64,000 nt of DNA, taken from positions 62,001 to 126,000 of the forward strand of contig WJXW01000001.1 in NCBI GenBank assembly GCA_015832175.1. The letters are read 5' to 3'. Origin of the DNA: Paraphaeosphaeria minitans. Lineage: Eukaryota > Ascomycota > Dothideomycetes > Pleosporales > Didymosphaeriaceae. Of the stretch, positions 50,461 through 60,596 are shown in pieces (position 1 is the stretch's first letter; the number at the start of each line of letters is the position of its first letter). A model generated the notes under the pieces. It searched no databases, was not told the DNA's origin, and saw nothing but the letters and a program-made list of their open reading frames with translations. A program made the position numbers and the translations under genes.

Positions 50461-53400
50461 GTAAAAGAAAAGGAGGAAGAATAGGCCCTAAGTAGCCTAA
50501 TAAACGCGTTTCTAATAGAAGTTAATAACTAATAACTAAGACCTGTAAATACTTTATATGTGGCAAACTAGGCTATATAGCTAGGAACTATAGATTAAAG
50601 AATAAAGTCTATTAAACTAAGTTAAATATACTAACTATTAAGGACTAAGAACCTAATAAGGAATAGGAAGTTATTATAACGCTATTTAGTTACTAACGCG
50701 TTACACTAGAGTAAAGTAAGTAATTAGATTTACTTAACTTATAACTATACAAAGATTTAGAAGATAACTCTAATATATACTACAACGTAGAAGATATAGA
50801 AGAGATACTAAGATCTCTTACTTCTTACCTATAAAGTAGGCAGGAAGAAGATAACCCTATGTCACCTAAGTATAAACTAAATGTTTAGGACTACATAGAA
50901 CCCTACTAGGCACTAAAAGAAATGCAACCCTATAAAAATAAGAAGTTAGACTACGTACTAAAGTACTACCTAAACTACTGAAATTCTATATACTAATTCT
51001 ATATATAGACGTATTACGAAGAACTAATATGCACATAATATAAGGTAGAGAAAGAGGAGAATAAAAAATAATTTAAAAGGAAACTGCGCTGTAGATAGAT
51101 ATAGACAGACTACCCTATCGCAGCTTATAATAAACACCTCTAGAATAAATAATAAGTAAAATACTTTCCTTACCTCACGCTAAAGGGCAACAAATGCTAT
51201 AATATACTTATTAATAGAGACTATATATAACTGTACTAGTACACGTGTCTAAACTAAGACTATAAATACTACTATATAGCTAAACATTTAGACACCTTTG
51301 TAAACTGCCCTATATAAGAAGTAATAACAGAACTACTAATTTAACTAGTATATAGGAATAGTGAAGACTGTAGGAGGAAAAATAGTAGAATATCTTTATA
51401 GAAAGAAGAAGAAGACAATCTATATAAGCTATATACTTAAAAATAATAATAGAAGTAGATACTTAAAAACGTATACTAAGCACCTAAACTTAACTACAAC
51501 CTATATAAATAGATGTCTTTTTTAGGCCTAAACTTAAACAAGAAAATGCCTTTATTAAATTAAATACTATAGTAAGTATAGTATTAGTTAAGCTACTAGT
51601 ACAGCTTAAAGGAATATAGGCTTAAGCTCTTATAGACTTAGGAGTAGGAAGGAACTTTATATTTTATTAGATAATAAAACAAGTAGGACTTATAATATTA
51701 GAGAAAAAAGTACCCTATATTGTTTATATCGCAAATAGATTCCTAATACCTAAGACAACTTAGATATACTAGGAGGTTACTACTATAATAATAGTCTAAG
51801 GACATAGAGAGAAATTTACCTTAGATGTCTTACTAGGATCTAAGCATGAGTTAGTCTTAGGATTATCTTAGTTAATAATACACAACCTATAGATTAACTA
51901 GGGTATAAAGAAAATATTATTTAAACGCTGCAATTATATATTATAAGTAAAGCCTACGTATTAACTAAAAATAATAGTAGATAAGGGAGTTATTAATAAT
52001 ATAATACTGTAATAGATAGTTAAAAAATAGAAGCACACCTTAGTAGACGCTAGTAGGAACTACTAGGTTAAGAAGTGTAAGAAGGAGGACAATAGCACAC
52101 CCTTTACCTTACTAAAAGAGTATAGGAAATAGACATATATATTTATAGAAAAGAAAGGAAAAGTAAACCTACCTAAACATTAACCCTAGGATCTTACAAT
52201 AGACCTAAAAGAAGGGAAGATGCCACCCTTTAGACTACTATATAGTAAGATAGGAGAAGAACTCCTTAAGGAACGTAATTTTATTAAGATAAACCTTAAG
52301 AAAGAATATATATAACTATTAAAGTTACTAGTAGTAAGCCCTTTTATATTTGTTAAGAAAAAGGATGGATTAGACAGACTATACGTTAACTACTAATAAT
52401 TTAATAACATAATAACAAAGAACTAATATCTACTACTAAGTATTATAGAGTTATAAGATTAACTATTTTAAGCTAAGATATTTACAATAATAGATCTAAG
52501 AGACAGTTACTACTTTATATAAATTAAGAAAGGTAAAGACTAGAAAACAGCGTTTTAATTACGCTATAGACTATTTAAATACAAGGTTATACCTTTTAGA
52601 CTTATAAACGCACTAGCAGCTTTTATAGCACTTATTAATAACGTACTCCGTAAACATCTAGACATATTTGTTATCGCGTATATAGATAATATCCTTGTCT
52701 TTTCTAAAAACGAATTAGACTACACTAAGTATATATAAATAGTACTAGAAGCACTAGATAAGCATGCCTTTGTATTAAACTTAAAAAATATAAGTTTAAC
52801 GTTAAATAACTTAAATTCCTAGGACACATTATTACTATAGAAGGAACTGAGATAGCACTAAGTAAAGTTAAATGTATTAAGAACTAGCTAATACTAAAAA
52901 TAGCTAAGGATATTTAAGAATTCTTAGGATTCTATAGATTTAACTAATAATTTATCTAAAATTACGCAAAGGTCACGATACCCTTAATAAATCTTATAAA
53001 AAAGGACGTACCCTTTAAATAGATAAATAAGTGCAGAATGTTATTTTAACTCCTTAAAATAGTATGTATTATAGAATCTATTCTTATTTATTTTAGAAAT
53101 AATAAACCACTACCCTTTAAAATAGACGCTAGCGATCTTACGCTAGGCGCCTACGCTAAATAAGAATATAATAGCAAATAGCACCTAATTACCTATTACT
53201 TATGTAAATTTAATAACGCCGAAACACGATATAACGTATATAATAAAGAACTCTACGCTATTATTAAAGCTTTAAAGCACTAGAGGATTTACGCGCTTAG
53301 CTACTTAACACTAGAAATCTATATAGATTATAAGAACTTTCTAAGGTTTACAACAACAAAAGAACTTACGCTATAATAATAAAGATAGTTGTAGACTACT

Positions 53401-54840
53401 AGGCAGTATAAGTTTAAAATTATCTATGTAGCTAGAAAAGAAAATGGCAGAGTAGACGCTCTTAGCTAATAAAGTAATCTAGTAAGAGAAAAGGCAAAAA
53501 CCTTCTCTATAATTCTTTACAAAGCTAAAGATAGATCCCTAGAACTAACAGTAGAACTAAATTAACTTTTAGTAATTAACTAAGAAGTTCTAGAATATCT
53601 ATAGACTAAAATTATCTAATAATACCACAATAACCCTATATACGGACACCTAGGTATCACGAAAACAATAGAACTTATCTAAAGGAATTACACCTTTAAA
53701 GGAATTAAAGAAGCTGTAATAACTTATATTTATAAATGTGTAGAATGCTAGAGAAATAAACATAGTATACATCTTAAATATAGAGAGATGTAAGTAATTA
53801 GAATACTAATAGCACTATAAGAAGATATTACTATAGATTTTGTTATAGGAATTCTAAACTCTAAGAATCTAATAATAGGAGTTAAATACAATAGTATACT
53901 AGTAGTAGTCTACTAACTACTTAAGTATATTAAGCTTATTCTATGCCTTAAAAGAATAACAGCAAAGGAACTTACTTTTTTTATTCTAGACTAACTAATT
54001 AGACACCACAGAATCTTAAAAACAATTATTAGCGATAGATATAAGCTCTTTACGTTAAATTATTAGATAATGCTTATAGCCCTACTTAGAACAAAATAAA
54101 AGCTATTAACAGCTTACTATCTATAAATAGACAGATAGACAGATCGTATAAACTAAACTATAGAAACGTACCTACGCATCTACTGTAACAGTTAGAAGAA
54201 TAACTAGGTTTTATTACTACCTATAGTATAGTTAGCCTATAATAACAGAGTATTAGTAGTATTAGGACATCCACTGTTCTATATAAACTATAAAAGATAC
54301 CTACATCTCTTTAATTAATAATTTCCTATAATAATTAAGGCAAAAGAAGCTATAGATATAGCAGAAAATATAAAGAAAATACACTAACAACTATAAGAGA
54401 ATCTTAAAAAAGCTTAGTAGTAATTAATTTCTTACTAAAATTAAAAACGAAAAATAGCACCTTAGCTAAAAAAGGGGGATAAAGTATATCTACTTATAAA
54501 GAACCTTCGAACTTAGAAGAAGAAACACAAGAAACTAGATTATATTAAGGTTAGACTATTTTACATTTCTAAGCAAATATTACTAGTAAACTATAAGTTA
54601 GAACTACTACTAGATACAAAGATATACCTAGTATTCTACGTATTACTACTAGAACTAGTAGACCCTAATACACTAGTTAGAACCGCCTTCTACTACAGAA
54701 CTAAGGAAGAAAATAAATTTAAGGTTAAAAGAATTCTAGAATATAATTAGTATAGCAACGCGTACCTTTTTAAGTGGAAGGGTTACTTAGATAGTAAAAA
54801 CACTTAGGAACTAAAGAACTACCTAAGAAACTATTAATAA
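50461..54840 (+). pseudogene. gag 3' part and pol remnant of level 0 element
   Basis: Resumes the level 0 gag just upstream of the zinc knuckle (about 50545-50590), then protease (about 51620-51670), RT (catalytic box near 52677-52690 reads YIDN), RNase H, integrase and chromodomain (about 54715-54830). In-frame stops throughout. Confidence 0.85.
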
Positions 54841-54909
54841 AAAATTAGAGAATTCTACTAATAACCTACATAGTATAATAATATTTATACCTAAGATAGT
54901 AAAGGCACT

Positions 54910-55380
54910 AGATTATTCTAGAATTCTAATAGGAAATCCTTAAAAGCGCTCTATATTATAGGGGATAAGAAGGGACCTAAAGGAGTCTTATTAACTACTA
55001 GATTAACAGCCTTATAAAATTTAGCCTCTTTAATATTTTTTTCTTTAACTGCTATTATATCTTTAGTACGCTTATCTAGTAAGTCTATTTACTAACGCAA
55101 CTAATCTTTGTGTATACGTATAACTTATAATTTCTCTAACGCCTTTTTATAGGCCTTAAACGTAGCCTCCTGCGTTTCTTTTAACTCTTTTATCTATACA
55201 CACAATTTCTCTTTCTCTACTAATAAACGCTTAAACTTAGACTCTAAAACGCGTACATTATAATATTTAACCTTAATAAATATATTTCCTATATTTTCTA
55301 AACTAAACATGAACTTTATAAATATAATTATATTTTATATACATTAAGTATTTCTTAACTATAACTTCGCTAAAGGAGTT
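54910..55380 (-). pseudogene. Antisense CxxC plus coiled-coil ORF relic, level 0 (family A)
   Basis: Minus-strand counterpart of the frame at 23040-23510, between chromodomain and 3' LTR of the level 0 element, with the same long charged stretch. Confidence 0.45.
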
Positions 55381-55548
55381 AATAAAATTAGTTAGATAAT
55401 ATAATAAGTAGTGCTAGACTTAGAAGGTTGTTTAGGTATAATATAAGTAAGCTAATACTACTTATAACGTAGGGCAAGCTCTAGTTATAACTAGGCATAA
55501 GACATAGTTATATAATTTAAGGACAAATCCTAGTAAAGAGAGAGATAA

Positions 55549-55959
55549 TATTAAGATCTAAAGGCTAGGCCTGCTAGGATCTTTATATATATCTACATTT
55601 ATTATTTTTAGGGCACAGCATAAGAGGTTATATAACCTAATTAGTGTAATTAGAGCGCTAAGATAACTAATTAGACTAAGCACTTAATATACTAAGTAAC
55701 TAATTAGTGCTTAATTAGTTTAATTAGAGCGACTAGTGGACTAATTGCTTAAAGTATATAGGAACGTAAGGATAGGCTCTCTATACTTGTGTTTAATCTA
55801 TTTATTAATCTATTGTTTAGATTCTAGTAGACTATATTGTTAACTTATTATACTTTATAAAATACTATTATATTAATAAGACCTTCCACCTTCTGTAAGT
55901 ACTCCTGCCCGAGAACCAACCTTAACCCTTTAGGACTAGCTACCCTCTTGGATTTAACA
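55549..55959 (+). repeat. 3' LTR of level 0, family A (411 bp)
   Basis: TATTAAGATCTAAAGG...GATTTAACA, followed by the duplicated target CTTAT (55960-55964), which pairs with 21367-21371. Confidence 0.94.
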
Positions 55960-55964
55960 CTTAT

Positions 55965-56792
55965 ATACATAGGGTTTTATTAAATAGCTCAATGAAACTA
56001 AAAATAGAAGTTATTATAATTTCCATTTCTATTAAAATTAAGTATTTGTACGAGATTGAAATGTTCTAGTTTATAACATGAAATAAAGATTATATAATAG
56101 AAGTTTATAGTGTAATAGTGTAATAGAAAGCTTAATCCTGTTATAGTCTGCCTTTTACTATAAAGAAAAGAAATTATTCTTTTATATAGTTGCTAGCTAG
56201 CAGCCTTTTCTATATAGGATTGGGCTATTGAAAATAAAAAGTTAGATAAATGAGTCAGAGTCTTAATTTATAGGATTTTACTAACGGTAATTGCGCACAC
56301 TTCACTGGTAAGCCGCATCTAACACGAATTAACGTTGAATAGAAAAGACCCCAATCTTGTTCAGAACTAGTAGAGCACAAAAACGACCGGCTCCTGAGTA
56401 TTAACGTATGCTCCCGCTGAGTTAAATCAATTCTAATTTTCAGACGTACAGTGGTCTCCATGCAGAAGAAGACAATGCAGTAGAACTTTTCGAGCCAACC
56501 AAACGCAAGAAGTCATTCCATAGCACTCAATCCGGCGATGATGGACACCTAGAAATATTGTGCATGATCGGACACGTAGAGATTCATAACCCTGGGAAAG
56601 AAAAATATTAGCACGGCACAGGGATAAGCCGGGCTTCAAAACATCTAGATGGGGAAAAAAAACGCTGTGAATTAAGCGTCGTTCAGTAGCTAATGCATGA
56701 GGAACCCGCGTCCCTCAGAGCGGAAAGCAAGCCAGAAACGCAACACAGCCTGGGGCCACGCGCTGCCCAGCCGGGCCGATACCTCCCTCGCC
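55965..56792. other. Region between nested insertion and MFS gene; no gene seen
   Basis: The first ~300 bp are AT-rich but not clearly RIP-mutated and not related to the LTR elements; composition becomes normal by about 56260. It is the original continuation of the sequence that ends at 21371. Short minus-strand frames (56255-56639) have no recognisable features. The 3' end of the MFS gene is at 56793. Confidence 0.5.
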
Positions 56793-58525
56793 TTACACCT
56801 TCTTCAGTACCCTATCCAGCACCCTATACCTACAAACCCAGCTCCTCGCCCTCTTCCCCCAGATGTACATCGGAATAGTCGTCACCGTTACCGCCACGGT
56901 CGTTCCCCCGATGACAAAGAAGCAATCTCGCACACCCTGCACTGCAATCCAGTCGTTAGCGTAGAACGTCAGCCCAAACGCGAACATGTTCTTGATGAAG
57001 TTCATGATGGCGAATGCTTCGGCGGACTGCTCGCGATGGCAGTCGCTGACGTAGGTTACTACGGATGTTGTGCCGAGCTGAACGCCCAGGTTGATCAGGC
57101 CCATGCAGACTATCACGGGTATTGGCCAGGGGTCTTGCTTGTAGAGAGACTCGCCCCAGGCGAAGAAGCCGGTGGCGGTGAATATGAGGTAGGTGATCAT
57201 TACTGGGAGGCGGAATTCAGGTTCTGTAAATATAAGCGACAGTGTTGAGCATGTGGTGAGATACAACCTACCGAAGACTCCGTTGTTACGCTTCGCCATC
57301 CACGTTGCGACGCCATCGACAACATAACCTGCGACTAGCGTAGCCAATACGGACGCGACGAATGACGATACGTTAGTGGCACCGACTGCACTGACGGAGA
57401 AGTTGTACGGCGGTGCGGAGAATATTTGCGAGAGCGTGATGGAAATCAATACGAGCCAGGAGACGCAGATGGTGAAGAGAAGCGTAGCCCACATGACGAT
57501 GGGTGACAAGATGAGGACGAAGGGCCGGATGAGTGTCCGCCAGAACGACACAGTGTCGAAGTACCCACTGTATGGCTTGAGCTGCTGTGCATATGATAAC
57601 CTAGGCTCAGAAGACGTGGAAGTGACAGCCACCCGATTTTCAATCTGCACTGTCTTCTCTTTCTCGGCATCGTCGATGTCAATGGTCTTGTCGCTCGTAT
57701 CGATGTTGATGGCGTCGTGTCGTACGAAACCCGACTCGGGCATGAAGAATATAACCAGGATGAGCATCACGACCATGGCCCCACCCATAGCATGCATCGC
57801 AATGCGGAAGGAGCCTTTCTCGATTATGGAACCCGCGATGGGACCCGCGAGGTTGATGCCGCCCAGCACACCAAGGTTGAAAATTGCCATCCTGAAGCCA
57901 CGCTCGTGAACATGCCAAATATCTGATACTGATGCCGGGATCAAAGCCTCGAAGGGAGCCATGCAGAAGCCTTGAAGGGCTCTTGCGCCAGCCAGTGATC
58001 CAAAGCTTTTCGCCTCTGCGCCCCAAAAGGATGACACCGCAAGCCCGAGGGTAGTGATGAGGTACACTGGCCGCTTTCCGACCTTCACAGCGATTGTGTT
58101 GCAGAGAAGACTGCCGACAGAGATGGCGACGATGCAGGAGCCGTTACAACCGAGCGTGAATGTCTGGAGTGGTACGTTGAACTGAGTAGCGAGCGGGACG
58201 AAAGCAGGTGTCAGAAGAGGACCGATAGCTGTCTGCTGTTAGGTGGAGCGCATCAGGTGGGTACGCAAGAGTCCAGACCTCCCACACAACCACACCCATA
58301 CGCAATCACCAGTGTGAACATCTCCTTCTTCCATCTCGGCCAGTTGTACGGATCGTTGGGTGAGTCGGAGGGCTGCGGTACAAGGACAACTTGTCCGCTC
58401 AGATCGTGCTTGAGCAGGCCATGATCTGTGCCAGCGAGTTCGGCGTCTACCCTCCCAATTTCGCTCAAGGGAGCTGTTCCCGGAACATGTTCGAGCTTGT
58501 TGTCGTCAAGTATTCCCAACGGCAT
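56793..58525 (-). CDS. Major facilitator superfamily (DHA1-type) transporter
   Basis: Three exons, 58525-58279, 58228-57272 and 57223-56793; 1,635 nt, 544 residues. The second intron (57271-57224, 48 nt, GTAGGT...CTCAAC...TTTACAG) is a multiple of three without a stop, so a naive model would keep 16 false residues; splicing gives the typical NGVFEPEFRLP. The first intron (50 nt) has a weak GTCTGG donor and is the least certain part. Family marks: PYNWPRWKK before the first helix, the GKRPVY loop after helix 2-3, a MPESGF end to the first half, a long cytosolic acidic loop in mid-protein, and about 12 hydrophobic segments. The start is the Met of MPLGILDD; an upstream Met would add a non-conserved basic leader. 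Such proton antiporters export small molecules, including cluster products (ustT/phomT types). Before the retrotransposon insertion it was the next gene after the precursor, so a link to the RiPP cluster is possible but unproven. Confidence 0.88.
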
Positions 58526-60596
58526 GGTGATGATGACGCTGCCGTATCCGTACGATCGGGTCTGAAGAGGTTTCAGATGGTGAGAAACTCTCCAGATTAA
58601 TATTTTTGGTGGCCTGGAGAGCTTGAAGCGCCAACACACTAAAATGTGGAGATACCCCCATGGTTGCAGGGATGCATCCCGTGTGGCATGCGGGGAACAT
58701 TTTCGCGGGGAGGACGTTCTACGAAAATGGGCAAATCTTAGGGTGTCTTTTGCGGCCTAACGTCTTCCGACACGAGATCGCCATCGGCATGTCTGAACGT
58801 GGACAGCTATTAGGGGTTCGCGTGTCAAGCCATGCGTCTCTCAGCCTCGCCGTGTTCTACCCCACACGCGGCTGTTGCATGCGCATGCTGCGATTAAGAT
58901 GCGTTGTGTTGAGCCTCACCATGTTCTAGATCTTTGTGGCTGGAGGGACAGGCCTTTTGACCATCTCTTGGATATCTACTGCTACCTACGCAACTTGTAG
59001 GGTAGATACCGGATGTTAGACATGCATACGATGACTGATGCCGTTAATACGACGACTCGATCCGATGCGAGCGAGATTGTGTAGAATGGATAGGTAGGTA
59101 TTGGTCACGATTGGCGGGCCTGGTTTCTAGACTTATGCGCCTAACGCGCACAAGAAGCGCTCTGCCAGCTGAGGACGTAGTCCGTTCAATGTCATACTAC
59201 TGGCGCGTAAGTCACATCTGGCACTTGGCCTGAGTTCCGTAGCTTCGATTGCGATGAACAAGTCAAACGAGGCACCCAGATCAAGTGGTTTTCCGACCTC
59301 GGTGAGCAGACTGAAGACAACACCGTGTACTTTGATTGTCCCGGACACGGGAAAGTGTTTGATGGACCCTGCAACTCCACAGATTACATGTTCGAGACTT
59401 CCAGACAGGCACAAAAAGAGTATGACAACAGATAATTTCCACCAGAATCATCATAGTCACCCTGCGATTTTTCTCGCTCCCAGCAGCATCATCGGCATCA
59501 CGCTAGTCCACATCCTCCACCTTGATCGCGTAATCCCCACAAATGGACCAGAAAACATTGCCTGTTCTGTTGTCCTGGCTTCAGGTGGGAATTGTTGCCA
59601 GCCTCTTCTGCCTCTTGAAGAGTGATTTCGAACGCCTTTCTGATGGAAAGACCATTCACCCTTCAGTTTGTGAGACCCAACCTGATTCTGCCGGGCACTT
59701 GGTGAAGGGCTGAACGCCCCCTTCTCCTCGCATTTTTTCTCTTTCTCTCCTTACCCCTCTTACTCCTCTTCGTCGACTTCGTCATCAACTTCTTCATGCA
59801 TCACATACACCGTGGCCCTAGGACGCAAGGCAGGATTTTGCACGGGCGCTTAATTATCGATCTGCTCCGATGCCTAGCAGGTTGACTATTGCTACAGCGA
59901 CGTCTGCAAGTATCTTGTGTTCTCATTCAACCTTAACCCCTAGTCTGAGTCATTAGAATGGAATGACGTGAGTTCTAGAATCGCGACGTAGTTTGATACC
60001 TCTGGGCAATATGCGCCGAACGAGGCTGGCGTTCTCGACCAGGTAATGGCATGGTGGTTGCAGCGCGGGATCGTGAACTCTGCACTCGGCGAAACAGCAG
60101 CTCCTTTTCTGATCGACCCATGGAAAGAGGATTGGTATGGTAGTCAAAGTTTCTAGTAGAAGCTGGCTCAATAGCCTGCATTTCTAGTTGGGCAGATAAC
60201 TTCTACATGATTGAGCTGGTATGAAGCTGGATATAGCACGTAGTCAGTTGATGTAACAGTAAAAGTACTCAATACTTCCGTGCAGAGTGAGCCTAGCGTT
60301 GGGGGTAGGGCTAGATAGCTTCTCATTACAGTACAACTGATAGGCCCGGCGGTCATGCTTCCACAACTATGCAATGTCATCAAGTACTAAAGCTTAGAGT
60401 CAAGGATAGTGAGCATCCGCACCTTATACATTGATGTCTTTCATATTTTCCGCATTACAGAAATAGGGGGTATTTACATGGAAGAGTAAAAGCACACGCG
60501 CAAGCACACGCCCCAGCGCCCTCCGTCTACTTTTCATGAACATGTTGCTTACAATGCAAGAAAGCTAAGTACAGCATGTCCAGAAAGCGAAGCAGT
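58526..60596. other. Long intergenic region, MFS promoter and possible small exons
   Basis: About 2 kb of normal-GC sequence between two minus-strand genes; it includes the promoter of the MFS gene and the 3' flank of MAK21. Most open frames are short and lack coding character. Two stretches look protein-like: 59211-59435 on the plus strand (listed separately), and about 59515-59585 on the minus strand, reading NVFWSICGDYAIKVEDVD then stop. I could not build a complete gene for either. Confidence 0.45.
59211..59435 (+). CDS. Possible terminal exon of an unrecognised small protein
   Basis: Open frame without its own plausible start, ending at TAA 59433-59435. The translation is hydrophilic and protein-like (GTQIKWFSDLGEQ, then VYFDCPGHGKVFDGPCN, ending QKEYDNR) with three cysteines, reminiscent of a small secreted protein, and splice-like AG acceptors lie near 59234 and 59242. 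No upstream exon with a signal peptide could be found by eye, so it may be a relic or chance frame. No function assigned. Confidence 0.25.
   Translation, partial: VTSGTWPEFRSFDCDEQVKRGTQIKWFSDLGEQTEDNTVYFDCPGHGKVFDGPCNSTDYMFETSRQAQKEYDNR

Larger units (their letters stand above)
21372..55959 (+). mobile_element. Level 0: full-length family A Gypsy/chromovirus element hosting all nested insertions
   Basis: LTRs of exactly 411 bp at 21372-21782 and 55549-55959 are flanked by the 5-bp target duplication CTTAT (21367-21371 and 55960-55964). Removing the inserts leaves 21372-22463, 30426-30539 and 50461-55959, about 6.7 kb, a normal full-length element. Gag starts at 21783, breaks at AAGCT (22459-22463), resumes for 114 bp at 30426, breaks again at TATAG (30535-30539) and resumes at 50461 with the zinc knuckle. 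Protease, RT (antisense-free YID motif near 52677), RNase H, integrase, chromodomain (about 54715-54830) and an antisense ORF region follow. Heavily RIP-mutated. Confidence 0.92.

Noticed and set aside
56255..56639. Two short minus-strand frames between the insertion and the MFS gene
   Set aside because: 68 codons each, overlapping, no signal peptide or recognisable motif, and adjacent to transposon-derived sequence.
56697..57909. Long plus-strand frames (183 and 177 codons)
   Set aside because: Shadows of the MFS transporter on the opposite strand; composition is typical of antisense frames in GC-rich coding sequence.
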